A DNA stretch of 64,000 nucleotides. It comes from Leptospira ainazelensis (GTDB taxonomy: Bacteria > Spirochaetota > Leptospiria > Leptospirales > Leptospiraceae). Numbering within the stretch: the first letter of the stretch is position 1; the number at the start of each line of letters is the position of its first letter. The notes below the pieces were generated by a model. It was given only the letters and a program-made list of their open reading frames with translations, ran no database searches and was not told the origin of the DNA. The DNA lies in contig NZ_JAFFPT010000025.1 of the NCBI RefSeq assembly GCF_016918785.1, positions 232,001-296,000 on the forward strand, read 5' to 3'. A program made the position numbers and the translations under genes. Shown here piece after piece: positions 1 to 12,330 of this stretch.

Positions 1-53
1 ACGTAGAAAATCAGTTTTTGAATTTCATGTTTAGTTTAAAATTCGATTCTTTC

Positions 54-914
54 TTACTTAGTAAGAATCACGAATCGATCCTTTCCGGAAAGATCCTTTT
101 CCATCTTTCCATTTGTCCAACCTTTGTCGATCGATTCCGTTACGAGAATATTCGCCAAGGAAGGAAGTGTTTCCATATAAAATTTTCCGCCCGGATTTAA
201 GTAAGAATACGCCGCTTCGATCAGGTTCATCAGAAATTCTTTCGGATTTTCCAAAAAAAGAGCGAGATGTGGTTCGTAGTCGACGACGTCCTTCATCATC
301 GATTCCTTGTCAGAATTCGGAATATAAGGGGGATTAGTCGCTATCAAATCGAATTTGGATTCCCGAGGAATGGAAGAGAATAAATCACTTTCAAAAAATT
401 GAATGTGATTTGTGTCTCCCAAAATTTGGATCGTATTCTTCTCGGCGACTTCGAGAGCTTCTTTTGAAATATCACTAAGAGAAAGATTCCAATCGTTCCG
501 AGCGATCTTGAGGCTGATTCCTATACAACCGCTCCCTGTACAAAGGTCCAAAACTTTAATTTCCTTAGCTTCGTCCTTAAAATCGAGAAGAATCTTTTCT
601 ACGAGTTCTTCCGTTTCCGGTCTCGGAATCAGAACGTTCTCGTTTACGTAAAAAAGGGAATTGTAAAACGCCTTTTGTCCGGTAATATACGAAGTCGGTT
701 TATTTTTGGACCTTTCCACGATCCTTTCTCTATACGCGTTTTTTTCGGTTTCGTTTAACAATCTTTCGAAGTTCACATACAATTTTACTCTTTGAAGATT
801 CAAGAGGTCGGCTAAAAGGATTTCAGCGTCCAAGCGAGCGCTGGAAATTTCTTTCTTCTTTAAAAACTCTTCCGATTTTTTGAGGAGGGAAAGGATAGAA
901 TCTGGATGTTGCAT
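54..914 (-). CDS. prmC: Peptide chain release factor N5-glutamine methyltransferase (HemK family)
   Basis: A cytoplasmic SAM-dependent methyltransferase that in this family modifies the GGQ glutamine of release factors RF1 and RF2. The 286-residue product has the usual PrmC length and layout. A helical N-terminal domain is followed by LIPRPETE (about 95-102), the SAM-binding loop DLCTGSGCIG (123-132) and the catalytic NPPYIPNS motif (194-201), which is the PrmC signature. The ATG at 914 has AGGA about nine bases upstream on the minus strand. It is the last gene at this edge, so any downstream partner (prfA in many genomes) would lie outside the window. Identification is firm. Confidence 0.93.
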   Translation of the reverse strand: MQHPDSILSLLKKSEEFLKKKEISSARLDAEILLADLLNLQRVKLYVNFERLLNETEKNAYRERIVERSKNKPTSYITGQKAFYNSLFYVNENVLIPRPETEELVEKILLDFKDEAKEIKVLDLCTGSGCIGISLKIARNDWNLSLSDISKEALEVAEKNTIQILGDTNHIQFFESDLFSSIPRESKFDLIATNPPYIPNSDKESMMKDVVDYEPHLALFLENPKEFLMNLIEAAYSYLNPGGKFYMETLPSLANILVTESIDKGWTNGKMEKDLSGKDRFVILTK

Positions 915-966
915 TTTAGAGTCCTAACCTAATCCGCAAAACTGGCTGGAATCTCAAGATGGATCT

Positions 967-980
967 GTCGGAATTCCGAC
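967..980. repeat. 14-bp perfect palindrome, copy 1
   Basis: GTCGGAATTCCGAC equals its own reverse complement. An identical copy lies at 1109-1122, and a shorter core (TCGGAATTCCGA) lies at 13344-13355 in another intergenic region. All three are outside genes. Confidence 0.75.
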
Positions 981-1108
981 AAGTCCGCAGTGAAAATCGC
1001 GCGCCCCGCCCGATTTCGGGTGGAGGGGTGGGGGGTGGGAAAAATCGGGTGACTTTGCTCTATCATAAAATCATAATTTTGCAAGTAAAAAAGTCTCCTC
1101 TCCCTTTG

Positions 1109-1122
1109 GTCGGAATTCCGAC
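1109..1122. repeat. 14-bp perfect palindrome, copy 2
   Basis: Identical to the palindrome at 967-980, 142 bases away, between prmC and the tRNA-Arg gene. Confidence 0.75.
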
Positions 1123-1200
1123 AAAAATCATTCTTAAGCTCATCCGGATTCTGATATCCATCTCGGTTTGTAGACAAAGATACTTGTAAAGAAATGGGGG

Positions 1201-1945
<745 letters not shown>

Positions 1946-1946
1946 A

Positions 1947-2999
1947 TCAGGTGCTCATCTCCTTTGCTTTCAGTCTTGATTTCTGAGAAATGCTGTCTTT
2001 TTCCGGAGGAAGCAAAGCTACCTTTCCATAAAGCATCCTTGCTCTTTGGCGATCTCCTTGGAGCTCGGAGATTTCCGCCAAATGAAAGAGAGATTCTTTG
2101 ATCGATTCTCCCGAAGGGTATTTTTTAATATAGGTCGAAAAGGAAGAATTCGCATTGTCCAGATCGTTCGTCTTCATTAGACAAATGCCGAGTTGAAAAA
2201 GAGAATTCTCCACCAACTTCTTCTCCGAGTCGAATTTAAAATCCGTCCTGTTGAGAAGATCTTTGTAGATGATCATCGCGTCGTTGTGTTTTCCCACATT
2301 TACCAGAGTGTGAGCGCGGTTGTAAAGAGATGTGATGGAATTGTCCACGCCCTGTGTGATCGAAGATTTTTCCACGGCCGGTTTCATAATGTTCTGAAGA
2401 GTTTCCTGCGAAACCCGGCTTCCGCCTTCGTAGACGAGGGGAGGCATGTTGAGAGGAAAAGGGCTACCTCTTCTCGCGAGTTCTAAAAGTTCAGTGGCAC
2501 GACCGGAATACGTGGTTCCCGGATAGTGTTGTATGTATTTTTCAAACGCGTAAACCGCATGCGGCAGATTGTTATTTTTATAAAATACTTCGGCTACATT
2601 CATCAATTCAAAAGCCGGATTTCTGGTGTCGGATTGCCCCAGAATTTCCTTCAATTTTTTGTGAACCTGTCTGAGCTGGCTGGAAAAAACTTTCATCATT
2701 TTCAAAATGAGGTGGGTCTTTTCGGCCACGAATTGTTCAAACTCGTTCGGTTTAAAAACGAGAATGGTGGCGTTGCCTATGACTTGAGCGGTTTCTTCTC
2801 TAGGATACTTGCCTAAAGCGGATTTGACTCCGAAGAATTCTCCAATTCGGACGTCTTCTTTGACTTCTTGTCCGGTGTCTAAAGCCGGAAATGTCAGGAT
2901 GACGCGCCCGTTTCTTAGGACGTAAATATCCTCCGCTTTATCCTTTTCAAAATAAATGATGGATCCGCCTTTATAATTTCTGATGATCGGACCGGCCAA
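1947..2999 (-). CDS. Cyclic-nucleotide-binding domain protein with TPR repeats
   Basis: A 350-residue protein with an N-terminal cNMP-binding domain (about 10-125, containing [22 protein letters not shown] in the cassette position). Helical TPR-like repeats follow: one around 140-170 ([22 protein letters not shown]) and a second group around 225-345 ([20 protein letters not shown] and [20 protein letters not shown]). It has no DNA-binding domain, so it is more likely a protein-protein adaptor that responds to a nucleotide than a transcription factor. The start appears to be TTG at 2999, with AGG upstream; no better ATG was found. It sits between the amidohydrolase and the CRP-like gene, with gaps of nine and one bases. 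Confidence 0.75.
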   Translation of the reverse strand: MAGPIIRNYKGGSIIYFEKDKAEDIYVLRNGRVILTFPALDTGQEVKEDVRIGEFFGVKSALGKYPREETAQVIGNATILVFKPNEFEQFVAEKTHLILKMMKVFSSQLRQVHKKLKEILGQSDTRNPAFELMNVAEVFYKNNNLPHAVYAFEKYIQHYPGTTYSGRATELLELARRGSPFPLNMPPLVYEGGSRVSQETLQNIMKPAVEKSSITQGVDNSITSLYNRAHTLVNVGKHNDAMIIYKDLLNRTDFKFDSEKKLVENSLFQLGICLMKTNDLDNANSSFSTYIKKYPSGESIKESLFHLAEISELQGDRQRARMLYGKVALLPPEKDSISQKSRLKAKEMST

Positions 3000-3008
3000 A
3001 TGGATTAC

Positions 3009-4259
3009 CTACTCAAAGTTATCAAATTCTTTCTGTGCGGGGAAAAATGCCAAATCCTTTTTATAACCAAGGGAGACGGCAAGCGATTCCAGGAGTTTTC
3101 CTGGAGAACCTGTTAAATACTTATCGGCGTCGTGGATCCGAATTCTCTCAACGTTCGCGCCGGATTCTTCAAAAAAAGATTCCAAACTAGCGTCTCCGTA
3201 AACGGGGACTCCATCTCGAAGGACAAGTCGAATGCTGTTTGGGTCGGATTCGCAGAGATTTGAATACGGATCCTCGGAATTTCGAGAAACGATCACCAAA
3301 TCCGCTTTTTTTCCGACTTCAATGCTTCCGATTTCCTTTTCTACTCGGAAAGCTTTGGCGGGATTTGTTGTCACCATTTCAAAAAGAATTTTCGGTGAAA
3401 GGTCTTCTCCGTATTCGTTCTGATAAAATTTTCTCGCGGTTCGAATTTCTTCCAAAAGATTTAAAGAACCGCATAAACTGGAATCGGTTCCTAAAGAAAC
3501 GTTCACTTTGTGTTTGAGAAGATCTCGAATATCGGTAGTTCTTTCGTAGAGAAATAAATTTGCTTCCGGGCACCAAACCAGATGAGCTTTTTTTTCCGCG
3601 ATGAGCGCGATATCGGATTCGGATAAAACAACTCCGTGAACGAGAACCGTATGGCCGCTCAGACAACCCATTTTGTCGAGGGCCTTTAAGGAATCTCTCG
3701 ATTCGGAATCGAATCCTTCCGCGATTCGAGTGATATAAGGAATATCGTCCTTTAGAGCTTTTGCATATTCTTCTTTTGGACCTTCTCCCCAATTCAAAGA
3801 ATACGTACAAATGCTGTGTGAAAGAGAATAACGGTTGAGAATTCTTACGGGAACGGATTCCACAAAAGGATCTTGGACGAAGTGGGGGATATGATCTTGG
3901 ACGGCGGTAACCCCGGAGATTAGATTCTTAAACGCGCCGAGGAGATAGAGTTGTTCCGGTTCCAATTGTTGTCTTTCCGAAAATACGATGGAAGACTTTA
4001 GGTCGTTGTCCCAAGGAAGCCAGTTTAAGTAAGGTTTGCTCGGTGCGACTTTAGGAAGATAAGTACTCAAGAGGTGATCGTGCGCGTTGATCAGTCCCGG
4101 ATACACATAAAGACCGTTTAGATTCAAACGGATTCTTTTGCCGGAAGGAGGTCCGCCGGCATTGATGGAAAGAATGATTCCGTCCTTCACAACGACGGTT
4201 CCGTTCGGAATCCATTGATCCTTGGTTACAATGCAGGCGTTTACGAGTTCGTATTCCAT
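3009..4259 (-). CDS. Amidohydrolase-family metal-dependent hydrolase (deaminase-like)
   Basis: A 416-residue cytosolic enzyme of the amidohydrolase superfamily, in the branch with guanine deaminase, chlorohydrolases and SAH deaminase. Visible metal-site motifs are NAHDH (H60 and H62), the histidine in [11 protein letters not shown], and the aspartate in [19 protein letters not shown] plus a C-terminal [11 protein letters not shown] strand are standard for the fold. The start ATG at 4259 follows the LysM gene by 20 bases, and the cNMP/TPR gene follows nine bases downstream, suggesting one transcript. The substrate cannot be assigned from sequence. Confidence 0.78.
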   Translation of the reverse strand: MEYELVNACIVTKDQWIPNGTVVVKDGIILSINAGGPPSGKRIRLNLNGLYVYPGLINAHDHLLSTYLPKVAPSKPYLNWLPWDNDLKSSIVFSERQQLEPEQLYLLGAFKNLISGVTAVQDHIPHFVQDPFVESVPVRILNRYSLSHSICTYSLNWGEGPKEEYAKALKDDIPYITRIAEGFDSESRDSLKALDKMGCLSGHTVLVHGVVLSESDIALIAEKKAHLVWCPEANLFLYERTTDIRDLLKHKVNVSLGTDSSLCGSLNLLEEIRTARKFYQNEYGEDLSPKILFEMVTTNPAKAFRVEKEIGSIEVGKKADLVIVSRNSEDPYSNLCESDPNSIRLVLRDGVPVYGDASLESFFEESGANVERIRIHDADKYLTGSPGKLLESLAVSLGYKKDLAFFPAQKEFDNFE

Positions 4260-4279
4260 TCTTTTTCGATTTGAATTCT

Positions 4280-4942
4280 TTAACGAATTTGCGGATCAGG
4301 ATCTACAGCCGAACTTCCGCGATTGAGTTGAAAGTAAAGACCCTTTCCGGATTCCAGAGATCCGATGATCCGCGAAGAATCCACCGTTTCCCCTTCGGTT
4401 ACTGATACACTTTTTAAGTTTGCATAGACGCTCGAATATCCGTTCTTGTGTTCCAATATTACAAATTTCTTATATCCATCCATTTCATCCACAACCAAAA
4501 CTTTGCCGGGAGAAGCGGGCCTTACTTCGTTGTGTCTCGAAGCTTTGAAAAGAACACCTTTGTTCGGAGCGAAACTAAGCTTACTAAAAACGGATTGAAC
4601 CGGAGGTCTGCTTTTCAAAGGAAAACGAAGAAGAGGACGGGAAGAATCCGGAGTTTCTTCTTTGAAAAACGGTCGAGCCGTTTTGGGGACAATTTTTTCG
4701 TTTTCTTTTGAAAAAGGTTTTCTGACTTTTAGGGGTTCTCCCGGAATCAAAGGTTCGTCTTTTTTTTTGCCGTTCCATTCCATAATTTTATGATAATCTA
4801 CGTTGAACTTTTTTCCCAAAGAATAATAAGTATCTCCTCTTTGGACGTTGTAAACGGAAAGATTCTGTGATCCGGCCGAAAAGATCTGAAGAGAGACCGG
4901 AAAAAAAAGTAAGGGTAAGAATTTCCGAAACAAGCCGTTCAT
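4280..4942 (-). CDS. LysM protein with a degenerate M23 (LytM-like) domain
   Basis: A probable exported cell-wall protein of about 220 residues. The N-terminus is a hydrophobic signal segment ([14 protein letters not shown]). A LysM domain follows ([20 protein letters not shown] then [17 protein letters not shown]). The C-terminal region matches the lysostaphin-type M23 fold ([20 protein letters not shown], then [18 protein letters not shown]). The catalytic positions are altered: YANL replaces the usual Y-x-H-L, and LYFQL replaces LHFEL. It therefore looks like an EnvC/NlpD-type activator or scaffold rather than a peptidase. I chose ATG at 4942 over an upstream TTG at 4960; neither has a strong Shine-Dalgarno sequence. 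Confidence 0.72.
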   Translation of the reverse strand: MNGLFRKFLPLLFFPVSLQIFSAGSQNLSVYNVQRGDTYYSLGKKFNVDYHKIMEWNGKKKDEPLIPGEPLKVRKPFSKENEKIVPKTARPFFKEETPDSSRPLLRFPLKSRPPVQSVFSKLSFAPNKGVLFKASRHNEVRPASPGKVLVVDEMDGYKKFVILEHKNGYSSVYANLKSVSVTEGETVDSSRIIGSLESGKGLYFQLNRGSSAVDPDPQIR

Positions 4943-5000
4943 TTCTTTGAGTATCGGCAAATTCGAGGGGGGAACTGCATTCAGGAATTGTTTCGGAGAT

Positions 5001-5028
5001 AAAAAAAGGGAGCCTCCAGGCTCCCTTT
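5001..5028 (-). terminator. Rho-independent terminator of fusA
   Basis: A perfect stem AAAGGGAGCC/GGCTCCCTTT with loop TCCA, followed on the minus strand by a run of T residues. It lies 27 bases past the fusA stop codon. Confidence 0.88.
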
Positions 5029-5054
5029 GGGAAGAAAGATATTTCCGAGAAAAA

Positions 5055-7175
<2,121 letters not shown>

Positions 7176-7521
7176 GGCCATCCTCTTATAAAAGATTGCA
7201 AATACATCCGGTGAAATCACCGGTAGGGAGCTTTGTAGAAAGTCCCTCAATTTACCAGATTCCAAAAAAGAGCGGATTTGTAAATCCAAATCATCGAATC
7301 AGACGCTTTGGAGACGTTTTTCATTTGCCGGGTTACGATTTGGAAAAAATATGATCCTTTGCATCCCGGACGGAATGTTTGCCCTTTTAGAATCGAGATC
7401 GGTTTTTTGAAAAGGAAGGGCTTGAATCGAAAGAGTGGTCGGCTTTTTGTCGAAACTTTCCGGATTCTTAACTCCATGGATTTGGAGAATGGGAATCCGT
7501 TTCCAATCGGAATAGGCTTTT
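7176..7521. other. Divergent intergenic region between fusA and the potassium transporter gene
   Basis: About 346 bases separate the divergently transcribed fusA and the KtrB-like gene, so it must hold both promoters. No clear sigma70 pair was found. The one distinct structure is a short palindrome at 7208-7223 in the fusA leader. An open frame crossing the region on the minus strand (7247-7477) has no protein-like character. Confidence 0.5.
7208..7223 (-). promoter_or_regulatory. fusA: Inverted repeat in the fusA leader
   Basis: CCGGTGA-AA-TCACCGG is a perfect 7-bp inverted repeat with a 2-base spacer, 33 bases upstream of the chosen fusA ATG. It could be a protein-binding operator or a small leader hairpin; nothing in the sequence decides between these. 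Confidence 0.4.
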
Positions 7522-9144
7522 ATGCACCCACTGAAACTTTTTAAAAGAAATGTAAATCGAATCGCGAAAGCATTTCTTCTGTTATCGGTGGCAAGAACCC
7601 TTTGTCTCGGTTTTGCGATGGCTATCCTCGCGGGTTCGTTTGCAATCTACGTTACCGAATCCGGTCGTCTCAGTTATACCAATTCTCTTTATATCGCAAC
7701 TTCCTCGATCTGCGTCACGGGACTTTCTCCGGTTTTACTTTCCGAACTCCAAAGACCCACTCAGTTGATTATGATGTTTCTAATTCAGATCGGCGGCTTG
7801 GGAATCATAACGTTCACGGTTTTGATCGGGGTTTTGGTCGTAAGGGGTCTTTCTAGAAGCACCCGATTGGCTTCTTTTGTTTATGAAGCAACCGACGCTC
7901 ATCGGGTAAAAAAAATGCGGGAGAAGAATCAAGGGCACAATCAATCCGGAGTTGTCGCTCCCGGAAAGAAGAAGTCCGAAGCCGAGGCCTCTTATGTAAG
8001 AAGAATGCTTCTTTCTCTTTTTAACATTTCTCTTTCGATCGAAGCGGTCGGAGCGATTCTTCTTTATTTTAATATGCCCGAAACCGATCGCCTTCCGGGA
8101 ACTCCAAACCGATTGTTTTTGAGTTTGTTCACTTCGGTTTCCGCATTCAACAACGCGGGTTTTTCCATCGTGGACGATTTGAGTTTTTTAGCAAAAGATC
8201 CGATTTCCCTTTTGATCGTTCAATTCCTGATCGTTATGGGCGGAATCGGATTTCCGGTGATCATCTTTATCGAAAAATCGATCTTGGAAATCATTCAGAA
8301 GTTTATGAGCAAAATCGAAACCGTCACGGAAACCTTTATGATGCGCAGAACGATGCTTCTGGGCGAGGATCCTCCGGCGTGGTTTATCTTTGTGATCGCG
8401 ACCTCGGTTCGTCTGGAAGAACGTCTGGAAGTGTATCGAAAGGAATTGTTCGGAGACGCGAATCGAATGCAGATGAGCATCATCGTTTTAGGTTCTTTGA
8501 TTCTGATTCATATCGGAGGACTTTCGATTCTTTTGATAGAATACAATAATCTGGAAACGATCGGAAAGATGGGTTTTACCGAGAAGTTGTTTAATTCTTT
8601 CTTTCTTTCGGTTTCCTCTCGAACCGCGGGTTTTAATACGTTTGATATCACCGAAATCAGAAGTGCGACCTATGTCCTTCTTTGTTCTTTGATGTTTATC
8701 GGAGGCGGACCCCAGGGAGCGGCCGGAGGTATCAAGATCACAACATTCTTTATTCTAATCTTATATTTGAAAAACGTGATCAGCCCTCAGGCGCGGGTTC
8801 AAGCTTGGGGAGAAGACGTTTCTAAAAATTCGGTTGCGATTTCGACTCGGATCTACTTTCTCGCGACGATTTCCCTCGTGATTTTTATGTTTTTGATTAC
8901 CCTCGCGAACGGGAACAAACACGGAATCGAAACCATCTTTTTTGAAGTTATGTCAGCTTTTGGAACCGTCGGTTTAAGTTTGGGAATGACTCCTTACACG
9001 AGCGATATCGAAAAGTATCTCTATATCGCCTTGATGTTCATGGGACGAGTCGGAACCTTTACACTTTTGATCGCCTTTACGGGTCACTCCGGTCTCGGAG
9101 ATTTAGGAAGCAAAGACGACGGCCTGAAAATTCAGGTCGGATAA
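7522..9144 (+). CDS. TrkH/KtrB-family potassium transporter subunit
   Basis: A 540-residue polytopic inner-membrane protein of the SKT potassium channel superfamily. Pore-loop-like segments that carry the filter glycines include [32 protein letters not shown] and [17 protein letters not shown], four in all as expected for a fourfold pseudosymmetric pore. Two cytoplasmic loops are unusually long: a charged one around residues 115-155, and one around 265-315 between membrane pairs. It should require a TrkA/KtrA-type gating subunit. None is adjacent, but one lies at 56040-56753 with a second KtrB paralogue. The ATG at 7522 has AGG about seven bases upstream. Confidence 0.9.
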   Translation: MHPLKLFKRNVNRIAKAFLLLSVARTLCLGFAMAILAGSFAIYVTESGRLSYTNSLYIATSSICVTGLSPVLLSELQRPTQLIMMFLIQIGGLGIITFTVLIGVLVVRGLSRSTRLASFVYEATDAHRVKKMREKNQGHNQSGVVAPGKKKSEAEASYVRRMLLSLFNISLSIEAVGAILLYFNMPETDRLPGTPNRLFLSLFTSVSAFNNAGFSIVDDLSFLAKDPISLLIVQFLIVMGGIGFPVIIFIEKSILEIIQKFMSKIETVTETFMMRRTMLLGEDPPAWFIFVIATSVRLEERLEVYRKELFGDANRMQMSIIVLGSLILIHIGGLSILLIEYNNLETIGKMGFTEKLFNSFFLSVSSRTAGFNTFDITEIRSATYVLLCSLMFIGGGPQGAAGGIKITTFFILILYLKNVISPQARVQAWGEDVSKNSVAISTRIYFLATISLVIFMFLITLANGNKHGIETIFFEVMSAFGTVGLSLGMTPYTSDIEKYLYIALMFMGRVGTFTLLIAFTGHSGLGDLGSKDDGLKIQVG

Positions 9145-9334
9145 GAATTCTTTACCCCGCCTTTCTTAAAATTCAAAAATTCTACAACATCGCTTTCGAT
9201 TTCCAGGCTCTCTTCCAAGGTCGAAAAAGAGAAAATAGTCCGAATTTTCGAGATATGGAATGTTTTGGAGCCCATCAATTCGGAAACTAAAACCCCAGGC
9301 CGGGTCTACGGAAGAAACCGAAAAGAAAAAAAGA

Positions 9335-9363
9335 TTGACCAAAAAAGAGAAGAGGTATACCAA
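9335..9363 (+). promoter_or_regulatory. Candidate vapBC promoter with overlapping palindrome
   Basis: TTGACC (9335-9340) is followed after 17 bases by TACCAA (9358-9363). The perfect palindrome GGTATACC (9354-9361) overlaps the proposed -10. VapBC complexes usually autorepress through such palindromes, so this may be the operator. The -10 match is poor. Confidence 0.35.
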
Positions 9364-9389
9364 TATATATCAGAAAGGAATAAATCTAT

Positions 9390-9647
9390 ATGGCTCTCAG
9401 CATCAAAGACCCCGAAACGGATTTATTGGCCAGAAAGTTGGCGGCTCTAACCGGGGAAACTCTGACTGAGGCGATTACAAATTCACTGCGAGAAAGGTTA
9501 GATCGTATGGAACACAATCTCAACGTTCATTTTTCTTTGGATGAGATCTACGATATCTCTCGTCGCTTTCGCGAACGGATCCAGGTGCCCATTTCTTCTT
9601 TAGATCATGGGGACGAACTCTACAACCAAGAAGGATTGCCGGATTGA
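9390..9647 (+). CDS. vapB: VapB-type antitoxin (Rv0623/PSK transcription-factor family)
   Basis: An 85-residue protein that in this family neutralises a VapC ribonuclease and represses the operon. The N-terminal segment [20 protein letters not shown] followed by [18 protein letters not shown] is the typical short ribbon-helix-helix antitoxin pattern with the T-x-T-E-A motif. The C-terminal tail, which should wrap the toxin, contains [11 protein letters not shown]. An AAAGG ribosome site lies about eleven bases before the ATG. It overlaps the toxin gene at TTGA (9644-9647), a coupling typical of type II modules. Confidence 0.88.
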   Translation: MALSIKDPETDLLARKLAALTGETLTEAITNSLRERLDRMEHNLNVHFSLDEIYDISRRFRERIQVPISSLDHGDELYNQEGLPD

Positions 9648-10042
9648 TCGTCGATACTTCAGCGTTGCTTGCGATTCTCCTGCAAGAGGAAGAGCAGGAA
9701 AAATTTGTCCTTGCGATCGTTTCCAATCCAAATTCTCGAATGTCGGTCGCGAATTACTTGGAAGCCGCAGTCCGAACCGATCGGCTCAAGGATCCGGTGC
9801 TTTCCCGTTTGTTGGACGAAGCCATTTCCAAACTGAAGATCCATTTGGAACCGGTGAGCGTCGAACAGATTCGATTGGCTCGTGAAGCCTATAGAGATTT
9901 CGGGAAGGGGAGCGGACATCCGGCGGGTTTGAACTTCGGAGATTGTTTTGCTTATGCTCTTGCGAAGAATCAAAAGGCTCCTCTTTTGTTCAAAGGAGAG
10001 GATTTTCTTCATACGGACGTGGAACTTGCCAAGACGTATTGA
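9644..10042 (+). CDS. vapC: VapC-type PIN-domain toxin ribonuclease
   Basis: A 132-residue PIN-domain protein, in known systems a Mg-dependent RNase that cleaves tRNA or rRNA. The acidic active-site positions are visible: D4 (IVDTSALLA), E40 (NYLEAAV), D100 (NFGDCFAYA) and an aspartate near D120-D125 ([12 protein letters not shown]). The start is TTG at 9644, overlapping the VapB stop, so translation depends on the antitoxin reading. All catalytic residues are intact, so the module looks functional. Confidence 0.88.
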   Translation: MIVDTSALLAILLQEEEQEKFVLAIVSNPNSRMSVANYLEAAVRTDRLKDPVLSRLLDEAISKLKIHLEPVSVEQIRLAREAYRDFGKGSGHPAGLNFGDCFAYALAKNQKAPLLFKGEDFLHTDVELAKTY

Positions 10043-10084
10043 AATTCTGGTTGCAGTTCGGTAAAAAAATAAGAACGTCTGGCC

Positions 10085-11473
10085 GTGGATTATCGAATTC
10101 GAATTCAAAACCGCCACTATCAATTTGCGGATCTGAAAAGTGTTCTCGCGAAGGCAACTCCTCTTCGCTCGGGAGATATTTTAGCCGGAATCGCAGCGGC
10201 GAGTTACGAAGAAAGAATCGCCGCTCAGATGATTCTTTCCGATCTTCCTTTAACCTTATTTTTAGAGGAGCTTCTGATTCCTTATGAGGAAGACGAGGTC
10301 ACTCGTTTGATCGTGGACAGCCACGATCCTGTTGCCTTTTCACCGATCTCTTCTCTCAGCGTGGGAGAATTCCGAGAATTTCTGCTCAACGAGAAAACAG
10401 ACTCCGAAGTCCTTCGAAAACTTGCATTTGGAATCACTCCGGAAATGGCTGCGGCTGTTTCTAAGATCTGTTCCATTCAAGACCTGATCAGCATTGCAAG
10501 GAAGTGCAGGGTCGTTACAAAATTTAGAAACACAATCGGACTTCCGGGGAGACTTTCCGTTCGGCTACAGCCCAATCATCCGACGGACGATCTCAAAGGA
10601 ATCTCCGCGGGAATTTTAGACGGCCTTCTTTTAGGAAGCGGGGACGCGGTGATCGGAATCAATCCTGCTACGGACAATCTTCCTTCCGTACATTCTCTCT
10701 TGAATCTTTTGGACGCTCTGATTCAGAAGTATGAAATTCCCACGCAGAGTTGTGTGCTCAGTCATATCACGACAACTCTCGAATTGATTCGTCGCGGGGC
10801 TCCTGTGGATCTTGTCTTCCAATCCATCGGAGGAAGTCAGAAACTCAACGAAAGTTTTGGAATCGATTTGAAACTGATCGAAGAAGCGAAAGATGCCGCG
10901 CTTTCTCTCGGACGGGGCGCGGTAGGAGAGAATGTTTTCTATTTTGAAACGGGTCAAGGCGCCGGACTTTCTGCAAATGCTCACTACGATATCGACCAAC
11001 AAACTCTCGAAACAAGAGCTTATGCGGTCGCCAGAAAGTTTTCTCCCTTGCTTGTAAATACTGTCGTCGGTTTTATCGGACCGGAATATCTCTACAACGG
11101 AAAACAAATTCTCAGAGCGGGAATGGAAGATCATTTTTGCGGTAAACTTCTCGGTCTTCCCATGGGGGTCGACGTTTGTTATACAAATCACGCGGAGGCC
11201 GACGGGGACGATATGGACACGTTACTCACGCTTTTGGGCGTTGCGGGTTGTAATTATATCATGGGTGTTCCGGGCGCGGACGACGTGATGCTTTCCTATC
11301 AAAGTACTTCCTTTCATGATGCGTTGTATCTCCGTCAAGCGCTCGGCCTAAAACCTGCGCCTGAATTTGAAGAATGGCTTCTGCAAAAAGGAATTCTGGA
11401 TTCGAATTGGATTCCTCTGGAGCAAAAACTACAAACAAGTCTTCTCTCCGATTTGGAAACATTGGCCGGTTGA
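10085..11473 (+). CDS. eutB: Ethanolamine ammonia-lyase large subunit
   Basis: With EutC this forms the adenosylcobalamin-dependent lyase that converts ethanolamine to acetaldehyde and ammonia. The 462-residue product is close to the enteric EutB length. Recognisable segments are KATPLRSGDILAGIAA near the N-terminus, RLQPNHPTDDL, GVDVCYTNHAEADGDDMDTL, and the C-terminal GCNYIMGVPGADDVMLSYQS. The start is GTG at 10085. eutC begins two bases after the stop. No microcompartment or EutA/EutJ-like genes are near, so it probably acts free in the cytosol. No cobalamin riboswitch was recognised in the short upstream gap. Confidence 0.95.
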   Translation: MDYRIRIQNRHYQFADLKSVLAKATPLRSGDILAGIAAASYEERIAAQMILSDLPLTLFLEELLIPYEEDEVTRLIVDSHDPVAFSPISSLSVGEFREFLLNEKTDSEVLRKLAFGITPEMAAAVSKICSIQDLISIARKCRVVTKFRNTIGLPGRLSVRLQPNHPTDDLKGISAGILDGLLLGSGDAVIGINPATDNLPSVHSLLNLLDALIQKYEIPTQSCVLSHITTTLELIRRGAPVDLVFQSIGGSQKLNESFGIDLKLIEEAKDAALSLGRGAVGENVFYFETGQGAGLSANAHYDIDQQTLETRAYAVARKFSPLLVNTVVGFIGPEYLYNGKQILRAGMEDHFCGKLLGLPMGVDVCYTNHAEADGDDMDTLLTLLGVAGCNYIMGVPGADDVMLSYQSTSFHDALYLRQALGLKPAPEFEEWLLQKGILDSNWIPLEQKLQTSLLSDLETLAG

Positions 11474-11475
11474 AT

Positions 11476-12243
11476 ATGGACTGGCAGGATTGGAAACAGT
11501 GGACGACGGCAAGAATCGGCTTGGGGCGATCGGGAGTTGCACTCCCAACAAAGGAAATCCTACAATTCCGCCTCGATCACGCGAAAGCCAGAGACGCGGT
11601 TTGGGCGGAAGTTGACTTTACGGCGCTTGTGGATTTTTTTTCGGAAAGGGACATTTCTTCCGTCATGATCAAATCGAAAGCGACTTCAAGAGAAGAATAC
11701 TTAGCAAGACCCGATTTGGGAAAAAAAATTTCTTCGCAAAGTTTTCAAATCTTAGAAGAATTTCGGGAAAAGAATTCGAAATTTTCTGAGGACTTTGATC
11801 TCAGTCTTGTGATTTCGGACGGGCTTTCCGCAAGCGCGATCCGAGATTCCCTTCTTCCCTTTTTGGAAATATTTTTACCCTCTTTGGAGAATTCCAAAAT
11901 TAAGATGAGTCCAGTGACCATCGTCAAAAATGGACGAGTCGCGATCGGCGACGAGATCGGTGAGTTTTGGAAATCAAAGGCGGTGATCATTTTGATCGGA
12001 GAGAGACCGGGATTATCGACCGAAAATAGCTTGGGTCTTTATCTTACGTATCATCCTTCGAGCGGCCTTACGGATGAAAAAAGGAACTGCATTTCGAATA
12101 TTCGTTTGGGTGGAATGTCGTTTTCGGACGCATCCAGAAAGGCAACGTATCTCCTTACTCTTTCGCTTCAAAAAAAACTCTCGGGAGTTTATCTCAAAGA
12201 CGAGGAAACTCGTTCTCTTTCCGAGAACCGTAAAATCGAATAG
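11476..12243 (+). CDS. eutC: Ethanolamine ammonia-lyase small subunit
   Basis: The 255-residue light chain that helps bind adenosylcobalamin. The N-terminal ARIGLGRSGVALPTKEILQF and DHAKARDAVW, plus IGERPGLSTENSLGLYLTYH in the second half, are EutC hallmarks. It is shorter than enteric EutC (about 295), mainly from a short N-terminal extension. The start ATG at 11476 lies two bases after the eutB stop. The open frame extends upstream into eutB, but that extension is not credible. The C-terminal SLSENRKIE is plain. Confidence 0.93.
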   Translation: MDWQDWKQWTTARIGLGRSGVALPTKEILQFRLDHAKARDAVWAEVDFTALVDFFSERDISSVMIKSKATSREEYLARPDLGKKISSQSFQILEEFREKNSKFSEDFDLSLVISDGLSASAIRDSLLPFLEIFLPSLENSKIKMSPVTIVKNGRVAIGDEIGEFWKSKAVIILIGERPGLSTENSLGLYLTYHPSSGLTDEKRNCISNIRLGGMSFSDASRKATYLLTLSLQKKLSGVYLKDEETRSLSENRKIE

Positions 12244-12330
12244 AAATCTGAACATTACGATCGATATGTTTCCTTTCCGTTCTTGGATTTTCCTTGATGA
12301 ATTGGGGGATTCTAAGGAATGTAACCGAGT

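Larger units (their letters stand above)
915..1200. other. Intergenic region with paired palindromes and a GC-rich inverted segment
   Basis: No convincing gene lies here. The sequence holds two copies of the perfect 14-bp palindrome GTCGGAATTCCGAC (967-980 and 1109-1122). Between them is a C-rich then G-rich stretch at about 1002-1038 that can fold back on itself. An open frame on the minus strand (929-1234) runs into the tRNA gene and has no protein-like features. Confidence 0.6.

Noticed and set aside
10043..10084. Possible cobalamin riboswitch before eutB
   Set aside because: The gap is only 42 bases and I see no B12-box-like sequence.
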